From Fidelibacterota bacterium (GTDB lineage: Bacteria; Fidelibacterota; Fidelibacteria; Fidelibacterales; Fidelibacteraceae): 5,250 bases of DNA. Below are positions 1-5,059 of the stretch, piece after piece. A model generated the notes under the pieces. That model worked only from the letters and a program-made list of their open reading frames with translations. It did not search any database and was not told where the DNA came from. Numbering within the stretch: position 1 is the stretch's first letter; every line of letters starts with the position of its first letter. Location of the stretch: the NCBI GenBank assembly GCA_030629925.1, contig DAOVOB010000107.1, positions 1 to 5,250 on the forward strand. The letters run 5' to 3'. A program made the translations under genes and the position numbers.

Positions 1-494
1 AGCGGCGGACGATGGTCCGGTGAGAACATGAGCATATCGGAGGACATCACCGTAACGCCGGGAGCGGTCTTGACGATCTGTAAACCGGCACGCAGAACGT
101 GCGCCGTCGGATTCAATGCGCCACTAATACAGATATCGGCTCTTTCCATTCGCAACATCATTGCGCCAAAATAAGTAGGATCATTCATGATCTCGCGGGC
201 GCGTTCGGGAGTCATTCCCTTTTTCTTGCGTAATTCAACATATTCTGTAAGGTATGCTTCAAAATCAGGATCCTGTTCAGGATCGACCTGTTCAACCCCA
301 TCTAAGAACACACCGGCTTCACTTGCGGCTGACAATAATTCTTCTTCTGAACCCAAAATAGTAACTCGGGCAATATTTTCTTTAGCGATTATAACAGCTG
401 CAGCAGCGATCCGTGGGTCTTTTCCTTCCGGCAGTACAACATGAACATCAGTTTCTTCAATAGCACGTACTCTCAGGCGTTCAAGAGGGGTCAT
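1..494 (-). CDS. pta: Phosphate acetyltransferase, N-terminal part (runs off left edge)
   Basis: This cytoplasmic enzyme interconverts acetyl-CoA plus phosphate with acetyl-phosphate plus CoA, usually as the partner of acetate kinase in acetate/ATP metabolism. I translated 164 codons from the ATG at 494-492. The protein opens with MTPLERLRVRA and VVLPEGKDPRIAAAA (residues 19-33), the typical start of the PTA/PTB family (PF01515). It continues with NDPTYFGAMMLRMERADICI (104-123), SGALNPTAHVLRAGLQI (124-140) and KTAPGVTVMSS (142-152), which match the conserved core. The family is usually about 330 residues, so roughly half is visible and the C-terminal catalytic part lies beyond base 1. AAGGAG (505-500) sits 5 bases before the ATG, inside the end of coaD, and the ATG overlaps the coaD stop as ATGA, which suggests translational coupling. 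Phosphate butyryltransferase or the C-terminal domain of a malic enzyme are related alternatives. The short N-terminus directly after a start codon argues against a malic enzyme fusion. Confidence 0.9.
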   Translation of the reverse strand, partial: MTPLERLRVRAIEETDVHVVLPEGKDPRIAAAAVIIAKENIARVTILGSEEELLSAASEAGVFLDGVEQVDPEQDPDFEAYLTEYVELRKKKGMTPERAREIMNDPTYFGAMMLRMERADICISGALNPTAHVLRAGLQIVKTAPGVTVMSSDMLMFSPDHRPP

Positions 495-985
495 TCTTTC
501 TCCTTAATATCAAATTTCTTTATGAGTTCAATTCTTACATGATCCGGCACAAATGATGTAACGTCACCGCCAAATTCAGCGATCTCTTTGATCATGGAAG
601 AGCTTAAGTATGTATATTTTTCTTTCGGCATGAGGAATACGGATTCAACATCTTTACCGATCTTTCTATTTAATAAAGCCATCTGGAATTCGTATTCGAA
701 ATCCGATACGGCGCGCAATCCTCGAATGAGGGCAGATGCACCGCGTTGATGACAATAATTAACGATCAAACCACTAAAACTTTCTACTTCAACACCGGAG
801 ATGTTTTTTACGGCCTCGCGTATTAATTCCTCACGTTCTTTCGTGGAGAATAAGGGAGTTTTGCTCGTATTTATGGCAACGGCAACGATCACCGAATCAA
901 AGATCCTGGCGGCTCGTTTTATGATGTCCAAATGTCCATTTGTGATCGGATCAAATGTTCCGGGGTAGATCGCGATTTGATGCAT
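491..985 (-). CDS. coaD: Phosphopantetheine adenylyltransferase
   Basis: CoaD transfers AMP from ATP to 4'-phosphopantetheine, giving dephospho-CoA, the penultimate step of CoA synthesis in the cytoplasm. The 164-residue product has the family's usual length. The nucleotidyltransferase signature YPGTFDPITNGH (7-18) contains the TxGH motif ending in H18. K42, RGLR (88-91) and SSSMIKE (128-134, the ISSTxxKE-type ATP-binding motif) fall where the Escherichia coli enzyme has its active-site residues. The reading frame is open 16 codons further upstream to 1033, but the ATG at 985-983 is chosen because GGAGG (994-990) lies 4 bases before it and because the protein then begins MHQIAIYPGTFDP, as the family does. 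The stop TGA (493-491) overlaps the pta start, so coaD and pta form a minus-strand operon joined by a CoA theme. Nothing is missing from the catalytic motifs. Confidence 0.97.
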   Translation of the reverse strand: MHQIAIYPGTFDPITNGHLDIIKRAARIFDSVIVAVAINTSKTPLFSTKEREELIREAVKNISGVEVESFSGLIVNYCHQRGASALIRGLRAVSDFEYEFQMALLNRKIGKDVESVFLMPKEKYTYLSSSMIKEIAEFGGDVTSFVPDHVRIELIKKFDIKEKE

Positions 986-989
986 AATA

Positions 990-994
990 CCTCC
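990..994 (-). promoter_or_regulatory. Ribosome binding site deciding the coaD start
   Basis: On the minus strand GGAGG is followed by TATT and then the ATG at 985-983. No comparable Shine-Dalgarno sequence precedes the more distant in-frame ATG at 1033, so this site sets the start of coaD. Confidence 0.75.
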
Positions 995-1011
995 AAGTTT
1001 ACAAACCTGCA

Positions 1012-1040
1012 AATTTACACTTTTTTTTATCATGGAACAA
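1012..1040 (-). promoter_or_regulatory. Weak sigma-70-like promoter candidate for coaD-pta
   Basis: On the minus strand TTGTTC (1040-1035) and TAAATT (1017-1012) are separated by exactly 17 bases that include an A8 run. They match the -35 and -10 consensus at 3/6 and 4/6 positions. The implied start of transcription would lie about 20 bases before the coaD ATG. In DNA this AT-rich, such a match can arise by chance. Confidence 0.3.
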
Positions 1041-1060
1041 TCAATTTTAAAAGGGAAATG

Positions 1061-1255
1061 ATCTCACACAAAGCCCACTATTAAAGAATTTCACAAAGAA
1101 TAAATACTTTCTAAGAGATATTTATCTTTTTCAACATAATATTTTATACAAGCAGTGCCTTTGTTTCTTTGAGAAAATCTTCACTGTGAACTTGTGAATT
1201 TTTGTGGTTATAAAAACTTTGTGTCTTTGTGGTACTTGGTGTCTTTGTGTGAGGT
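1061..1255. repeat. Large imperfect inverted repeat of CACAAAG units
   Basis: The left arm CTCACACAAAG (1063-1073) is the exact reverse complement of CTTTGTGTGAG (1243-1253). Counting a G-T pair and an A-T pair outside it, the arms extend to 1061 and 1255. Nested inside, TTCACAAAG near 1091-1099 is imperfectly complementary to CTTGTGAA near 1191-1198. Arms this far apart and degenerate look like the worn ends of a small non-coding repeat element rather than a terminator. No transposase frame lies between them. Confidence 0.45.
1217..1255 (+). repeat. Dispersed CTTTGTGT-type intergenic repeat, copy 1
   Basis: These 39 bases match the 39 bases at 5021-5059 in the same orientation at 33 positions by hand alignment, including an unbroken 15-base identity (GTCTTTGTGTGAGGT, 1241-1255). 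Internally the unit is itself repetitive, with three related CTTTGTG blocks. Both copies lie outside the conserved genes. The copy sits 78 bases before the PBP start, so it may also form part of that gene's leader. Confidence 0.7.
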
Positions 1256-1333
1256 ATTATAAACGGGAACATTAACGCTTAAATATCTTTTAGCATTTTG
1301 AAACCATAAATATTATTGATAAATTTAGTGCTG

Positions 1334-3874
1334 ATGTTACGTGCCATAAAAAAATCTACCTGGATCACGCTGGCGATCTTTCTCTTCTTCGGATTGGCAG
1401 GTTTCGGTATGTTGTATCATTTCTCCAGAGATCTCCCTGATCTGGAAGAACTTGAACGCTTTGAACCAGACATTGTCTCGACGGTTTATTCCTCTGATGG
1501 TGCGATCCTTACCGAGTTTGGTATTAAAAACAGAACACTTATACCCCTTGATTCCATTCCGGATTATGTCCAAAATGCTATCCTCTCCACTGAAGATAAA
1601 AAATTCTACAATCATTGGGGCATGGATATCAGACGTTTTACTGCAGCCGTTTATTCAAATATTGTCCATGGCTTTGGATCGGGAGGTGCTTCCACACTGA
1701 CCCAGCAATTGGCAAGAACCCTGCATCTTAACCGTCAGGAAACAATTAAGAGAAAAATACAAGAGCTTATCGTTGCGATTTTGATCGAGCGAAATTATTC
1801 CAAAACAGAGATCCTTGAGATGTATTTGAATTCATCCTTCTGGGGTCACGGATGTTATGGAATTCAAGCTGCAACAGACTACTATTTTTCTAAAAATGTA
1901 CAGGATCTGACCTTAGATGAATCTGCCATGCTTATCGGTATTTTACCTGCCCCGACAAGATTTTCACCCCGTTTTTACCATGATCGCGCTATCCGCAGAC
2001 GAAATATCGTCTTGAGGAATATGGTAAAAAACAACAAAATATCTCAACAGCAATTTATGGATGCTTTATCTTCAAATACAACTGTGAATTATATTGAGAA
2101 CAAGAGTATTGCTCCTTATTTCACCGAATATGTCAGACTTGAGGTCGCAAAGTTCTGTCGAACTCAGGGTATTGATTACTATCGGGACGGCCTGCAGATA
2201 TTTACGACTTTAAATCATGATATGCAGAATATTGCAAGACAATCGATCACCAAGCAATTACTTATACAACAGGATATATTAGATAAAAGTTTATTAACGA
2301 GTCCGGAATTTCTACTTAAAATATATAAGCAGTATTATCCGCATCAGCGCATTCCCTTAAAATATTTTTCAGATTACACGATCATTGCAATGACACCCAA
2401 TGAGGTATTGCCTGAAAGCAGTGATAAACCGATCCTGTACAATTATTTTACGACACCTATTGATACGTTTACACTGAAAACGGATATTTCACTCATTGCT
2501 ACTGATTCCAATTTGGTCCTAACTCCCATCATAACTGAATTACGTGATGTTATTCCGGTTTTGGGATATGATTCACTTGACTATTATCACTTTATGTCTT
2601 TTCTCTTGCCTGATGATGAACGATTGTTGTTCTCTCAAAACAGATGGGAGCCTTTTGTTTATGATACACTCTATCAGGACACGGCTTTATACAATTTCTT
2701 TCTTCTAGATTCACTTTATCGTGATTCCATTACTTTTGATCAGGAAACATGGTACACCATTGTTGTAGATTCTACCTCTCTTGTCATGGATTCATTATTA
2801 TCCGCTTTGCCATTAAAACCTAAAACGGTACAAGCCAGTATCTTATCAATGGATCCCGATAATGGTGCTATCCGCGTCATGATCGGCGGGCGTAATTTCG
2901 AGGAAAGCAAATTCAATCGCGCAGTTCAAGCAAGACGTCAACCCGGATCAACTTTTAAACCCTTTGTTTATACCTCGGTCATTGATAACGGATATTCTCC
3001 CGCAACCCAATTATTGAATCAACCTCCTGCTATTCCTCAAACGGACGGCAATTTATGGATACCCAAGAATTTTGATAACAGTACCGGTGGATTGATGACC
3101 CTGCGCGAAGGATTGAAAAATTCAGTCAACTTGATCGCTGCAAATGCTATAACACAATTGACCACACCTGAAGTTGTGATCTCTTATGCCCGTAAGATGG
3201 GGATCACCACCGATCTTCCTGCCTATCCTTCTTTAGCACTGGGAAGTGGCGAAGTCATTCTAAGCGATATAGTCTCCGCCTACGCCGTTTTTGCCAATAA
3301 GGGTATATGGAATAGACCTTTTGCCATTGAACGCATTCTGGATCGTAATGGACGCGAAATATACCATTCTCCACGTGAAACACGAGAAGTACTGAGTGCC
3401 GAAACTAATTATTTGATGGTTGATCTCTTAAAAACCGTTGCTCGCTACGGAACAGGTCAAAATATTCGCAACGTTTATAAATTCAGAGCACCTATAGGTG
3501 GTAAAACCGGAACCACAAATAACTACACCGATGCCTGGTTCTTAGGTTTCTCTCCCATTTTGGCAACCGGTGTCTGGGTTGGGGTGGATGATTCACGTAT
3601 TCCATTGGGATATATGCAATCAGGCTCCAGAGCAGCCTTGCCAATATGGGCAACATTTATGAAAAATACTTATGATGAATTAGAACTTCCATATTTGGAT
3701 TTTGTCCAACCTCCTACCGTCCGAAAATTCAAGATATGTAAAGAAAGCAAATTGATTCCCACTCCTTTTTGTCCCACAGAATACGAACTCTTCAATGTCC
3801 GTTACGCTCCCAAAGAAGAGTGTAATATCCATGGATATGGAGTTAAAGAGCAACCGACGGGGATTGATTTTTAG
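1334..3874 (+). CDS. mrcA: Class A penicillin-binding protein (PBP1A type)
   Basis: This bifunctional enzyme polymerises lipid II into glycan strands and cross-links the stem peptides at the outer face of the cytoplasmic membrane. The 846-residue protein has a short basic N-terminus, one membrane segment (about 9-28), then a GT51 glycosyltransferase domain: STEDKKFYNHWG (85-96) with the catalytic E87, GASTLTQQ (118-125), RKIQE (140-144) and EMYLN (162-166). The transpeptidase domain (about 495-785) carries STFK with nucleophile S539, SVN (597-599) and KTGTT (724-728). The tail holds three cysteines (802, 813, 830). Between the domains, roughly 310-495, lies a long linker rich in Asp, Tyr and Leu with no motif I recognise. 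ATG 1334 is preferred: the TTG at 1316 and GTG at 1328 are in frame, but none of the three has a clear Shine-Dalgarno sequence. The class is certain; mrcA as opposed to ponA or pbp1A is a naming choice. It stands alone, divergent from coaD. Confidence 0.95.
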   Translation: MLRAIKKSTWITLAIFLFFGLAGFGMLYHFSRDLPDLEELERFEPDIVSTVYSSDGAILTEFGIKNRTLIPLDSIPDYVQNAILSTEDKKFYNHWGMDIRRFTAAVYSNIVHGFGSGGASTLTQQLARTLHLNRQETIKRKIQELIVAILIERNYSKTEILEMYLNSSFWGHGCYGIQAATDYYFSKNVQDLTLDESAMLIGILPAPTRFSPRFYHDRAIRRRNIVLRNMVKNNKISQQQFMDALSSNTTVNYIENKSIAPYFTEYVRLEVAKFCRTQGIDYYRDGLQIFTTLNHDMQNIARQSITKQLLIQQDILDKSLLTSPEFLLKIYKQYYPHQRIPLKYFSDYTIIAMTPNEVLPESSDKPILYNYFTTPIDTFTLKTDISLIATDSNLVLTPIITELRDVIPVLGYDSLDYYHFMSFLLPDDERLLFSQNRWEPFVYDTLYQDTALYNFFLLDSLYRDSITFDQETWYTIVVDSTSLVMDSLLSALPLKPKTVQASILSMDPDNGAIRVMIGGRNFEESKFNRAVQARRQPGSTFKPFVYTSVIDNGYSPATQLLNQPPAIPQTDGNLWIPKNFDNSTGGLMTLREGLKNSVNLIAANAITQLTTPEVVISYARKMGITTDLPAYPSLALGSGEVILSDIVSAYAVFANKGIWNRPFAIERILDRNGREIYHSPRETREVLSAETNYLMVDLLKTVARYGTGQNIRNVYKFRAPIGGKTGTTNNYTDAWFLGFSPILATGVWVGVDDSRIPLGYMQSGSRAALPIWATFMKNTYDELELPYLDFVQPPTVRKFKICKESKLIPTPFCPTEYELFNVRYAPKEECNIHGYGVKEQPTGIDF

Positions 3875-3877
3875 ATA

Positions 3878-3920
3878 GACCTTTCGGGTAGACCTGACGA
3901 AGGAAGGGTGCCGAATGGTC
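3878..3920. repeat. GC-rich palindrome, REP-like candidate
   Basis: GACCTTTCGG (3878-3887) pairs with CCGAATGGTC (3911-3920) at 9 of 10 positions around a 23-base centre. Other foldings are possible, such as CCTTTCG (3880-3886) with CGAAGG and a one-base bulge. It begins 4 bases after the PBP stop. No T-run follows it, so it is a poor intrinsic terminator. A GTAG tetranucleotide at 3888-3891, the kind of 5' head seen in REP elements, and a RAYT remnant 50 bases downstream make a REP-like element the better reading. This is inference from one copy. Confidence 0.5.
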
Positions 3921-3970
3921 GAAAACAATAAATAGTATTAAATCGTAATTGGTAAATTCAGGGGACGAAA

Positions 3971-4090
3971 ATGCCAAATATCAAATTTAATCAAAACACA
4001 TTTTATCACATTTATAACAGAACTATTGATTACGAAAAACTTTTTCCCAAACAGGAACAGTTACATCAAGTTCAAGAGAAAATTGTATGA
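3971..4090 (+). pseudogene. RAYT/IS200-like transposase remnant, N-terminal 39 codons
   Basis: An ATG with a good Shine-Dalgarno (AGGGG ending 6 bases before it) opens a 39-codon frame closing at TGA 4088-4090. The residues NTFYHIYNRTIDYEKLF (9-25) match the N-terminus of REP-associated tyrosine transposases of the Y1/IS200 type, where a YHxYNR motif is followed by a short basic or acidic stretch and LF. Such proteins usually run well over 150 residues. The HUH metal-binding pair and the catalytic tyrosine lie further along and are absent here, so the product cannot be an active transposase. After about residue 27 the sequence no longer resembles the family, and the frame ends in an ATGA overlap with the ywbE-like gene. 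The simplest account is a deletion that removed the body of the transposase and brought its start next to ywbE. The assignment rests on a short stretch, so chance resemblance is possible. Confidence 0.6.
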
Positions 4091-4290
4091 TAAATCATGA
4101 CGGAACATATCGCAGCAATATCAAGGTCGGTTTGGAAGTAGAAGTGGTGCAAAAGCATCATCAGGCTTCCAATGAATTAACATGGGGAATTGTAAAACGT
4201 ATCCTGACAAATTCATCTACACATCCACATGGAATAAAAGTTCAACTCAGCGACGGCAAGGTCGGTCGCGTAAAAAACATTATCGGCTGA
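4087..4290 (+). CDS. ywbE: YwbE family protein (DUF2196)
   Basis: A 67-residue conserved small protein of unknown function. The pattern RSNIKVGLEVEVVQKHHQAS (9-28), followed by LTWGIVKRILTNSSTHPHG (31-49), IKVQLSDGKVGRVKNI, matches the YwbE/DUF2196 family along its whole length, including the diagnostic LTNSSxHPHGIKV block. Family members are typically 60-70 residues, so it is complete. The basic, glycine-containing, probably beta-rich sequence suggests a small barrel-like fold, which is my inference. The start at 4087 is supported by family length. Its Shine-Dalgarno is weak (AAGAG, 4074-4078), and its ATG overlaps the TGA of the transposase remnant, so translation could be coupled to that frame. 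The yaiI-like gene follows after 21 bases on the same strand, suggesting one transcript. Confidence 0.88.
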   Translation: MINHDGTYRSNIKVGLEVEVVQKHHQASNELTWGIVKRILTNSSTHPHGIKVQLSDGKVGRVKNIIG

Positions 4291-4300
4291 GCGCTTAATC

Positions 4301-4305
4301 GGAGG
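4301..4305 (+). promoter_or_regulatory. Strong ribosome binding site of the yaiI-like gene
   Basis: GGAGG lies 6 bases before the ATG at 4312. It is the clearest Shine-Dalgarno sequence on the plus strand of the window and fixes the start, contrasting with the weak site in front of the ywbE-like gene just upstream. Confidence 0.8.
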
Positions 4306-4311
4306 ATCAAT

Positions 4312-4764
4312 ATGAAAATATGGGTTGATGCGGATGCCTGTCCAAATATTATAAAAAATGTTATTTATAAAGTCAGCCAACGTCGCGGAGTGAAAGTCAT
4401 TCTTGTTGCCAACCAATTTATGCGCATACCTGAATCGAAGCTGTTCAGTTTTATTCAGGTTGGGAATGGGTTTAACGAAGCGGATGAAAAGATTGTGGAA
4501 TTGCTTGATAAAACCGATTTGGTAATTACCGCTGATATTCCTATGGCATCGGATGTGATTGGAAAAGGAGCCGTTGCTCTTAATCCTCGCGGCGAAATGT
4601 ACACCACAGATAATATTCGGGCCCGTTTAAGTATGAGGGATTTTATGGATTCACTGCGCATGGGTGGTACCATAACCGGCGGAGCACCACCTCTGGATAA
4701 ACATAATATCCAGAATTTTACCAATGCCTTGGATAAATTTCTCACTCAGGCGGAAAAATATTAA
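4312..4764 (+). CDS. yaiI: YaiI/YqxD family protein (DUF188, UPF0178)
   Basis: A 150-residue protein of unknown biochemical function, conserved across bacteria. It opens with MKIWVDADACP (1-11), the invariant acidic signature of DUF188 (PF02639). It continues with VILVANQ (29-35), VITADIPMA (71-79), ALNPRGEMYTTDNIR (89-103) and a C-terminal TGGAPPLDKHNIQNFTNALD block (122-141). The alternating strands with acidic residues at strand ends (D6, D8, D75) resemble PIN/NYN-like nuclease folds. That likeness is general family knowledge and no activity is shown by the sequence. Length is normal for the family and no key motif is missing. It follows the ywbE-like gene by 21 bases and is probably translated from the same mRNA. 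The 3' end from 4575 to 4758 is repeated in inverted orientation at the right edge of the window. A palindromic repeat begins 23 bases after its stop codon. Confidence 0.93.
   Translation: MKIWVDADACPNIIKNVIYKVSQRRGVKVILVANQFMRIPESKLFSFIQVGNGFNEADEKIVELLDKTDLVITADIPMASDVIGKGAVALNPRGEMYTTDNIRARLSMRDFMDSLRMGGTITGGAPPLDKHNIQNFTNALDKFLTQAEKY
4575..4758 (+). repeat. Inverted duplication, arm 1 (inside yaiI)
   Basis: These 184 bases are the reverse complement of 5067-5250 with two differences that I could find by hand: C4654 against T, a silent change in a Leu codon, and G4678 against A, which changes Gly123 to Ser. The match ends after the Lys149 codon, immediately before the final Tyr and stop codons. 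The other end of the arm is unknown because arm 2 runs off the window. Confidence 0.97.
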
Positions 4765-4787
4765 TTATATGATAAAAGTAAAATTTC

Positions 4788-4851
4788 ATGTCATCCCGGG
4801 CTTGCTTGCCGGGCGTAGCTCGAAGAGCGTAGACTGGACCCGGGATGACAT
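4788..4851. repeat. Palindromic intergenic repeat with CCCGGG arms, possible terminator
   Basis: ATGTCATCCCGGG (4788-4800) and CCCGGGATGACAT (4839-4851) are perfect 13-base inverted arms around a 38-base centre. The centre has its own small stem, GCTC-GAA-GAGC (4818-4828), and a GCGTAG direct repeat (4813-4818 and 4827-4832). An alternative pairing of CCCGG (4795-4799) with CCGGG (4809-4813) is possible. The GC content stands out from the surrounding DNA, and TGTCATCCCGGG...CCCGGGATGACA palindromes resemble widespread dispersed bacterial repeats. A T5 run (4858-4862) follows 6 bases later, so it could also end the ywbE-yaiI transcript from the left. Confidence 0.75.
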
Positions 4852-5020
4852 ATTATGTTTTTGGGCTTAATGGTAATTCAAGTGAGCAAAAACCACATGC
4901 TTATAATTGTCATATTATATTAAAAATTAGCGTAAATATTTCATTGTGAGCTTTGCTTACTTTGTGATAACAATTATTGAGTTCTTGTTTAGCTTTTCGG
5001 TTAATAATCTTTCTTATATT
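4852..5020. other. AT-rich intergenic DNA without recognised content
   Basis: I find no conserved frame, RNA gene or strong promoter here. One 8-base AT-rich inverted pair (ATAATTGT at 4903-4910 with ACAATTAT at 4970-4977) is within what chance allows. The stretch lies between the palindromic repeat and the second dispersed repeat. Confidence 0.6.
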
Positions 5021-5059
5021 CTTAGTGGCTTAGTGCTACTTAGCGTCTTTGTGTGAGGT
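5021..5059 (+). repeat. Dispersed CTTTGTGT-type intergenic repeat, copy 2
   Basis: This matches 1217-1255 at 33 of 39 positions in the same orientation, ending in the shared 15-base block GTCTTTGTGTGAGGT (5045-5059). It lies 7 bases from the break point of the inverted yaiI duplication (5067) and supplies most of the new 3' coding tail and stop codon of the minus-strand yaiI copy. Confidence 0.7.

Larger units (their letters stand above)
986..1333. other. Divergent intergenic region between coaD and the PBP gene
   Basis: These 348 bases separate two divergently transcribed genes and must hold both promoters. I see no convincing protein-coding frame, tRNA or riboswitch. The stretch is AT-rich and holds the weak coaD promoter candidate, an eight-T run (1021-1028) and, from 1061 to 1255, an imperfect inverted arrangement of CACAAAG/CTTTGTG units described separately. 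For the PBP gene a TATTAT hexamer at 1311-1316 is preceded 17 bases upstream by only a poor -35 (TTTAGC, 1288-1293), so its promoter remains unassigned. Confidence 0.7.

Noticed and set aside
187..444. Plus-strand 85-codon open frame
   Set aside because: It is antisense to pta, whose minus-strand translation matches the PTA/PTB family throughout. The plus-strand product is Ser/Ala-rich with no recognisable motif.
986..1033. Upstream extension of coaD by 16 codons
   Set aside because: No ribosome binding site precedes the distant ATG, the extra residues resemble nothing in CoaD, and the GGAGG-preceded ATG at 985 gives the normal family length.
1061..1255. CRISPR array
   Set aside because: The CTTTGTG/CACAAAG units are short, unevenly spaced and in both orientations, without constant-length spacers.
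1316..1333. TTG or GTG start giving the PBP up to six more residues
   Set aside because: None of the candidates has a good ribosome binding site, so the ATG at 1334 is preferred. The choice is not certain.
3878..3920. Intrinsic terminator of the PBP gene
   Set aside because: The stem is imperfect with a long centre, and the downstream sequence is A-rich with no T-run.
4213..4745. Minus-strand open frames across ywbE and yaiI
   Set aside because: They are shadows of clearly recognised plus-strand genes and have no family resemblance.
4903..4977. AT-rich inverted pair ATAATTGT/ACAATTAT as an operator
   Set aside because: Eight AT-rich bases 59 bases apart are expected by chance in this composition, and no regulated gene starts nearby.
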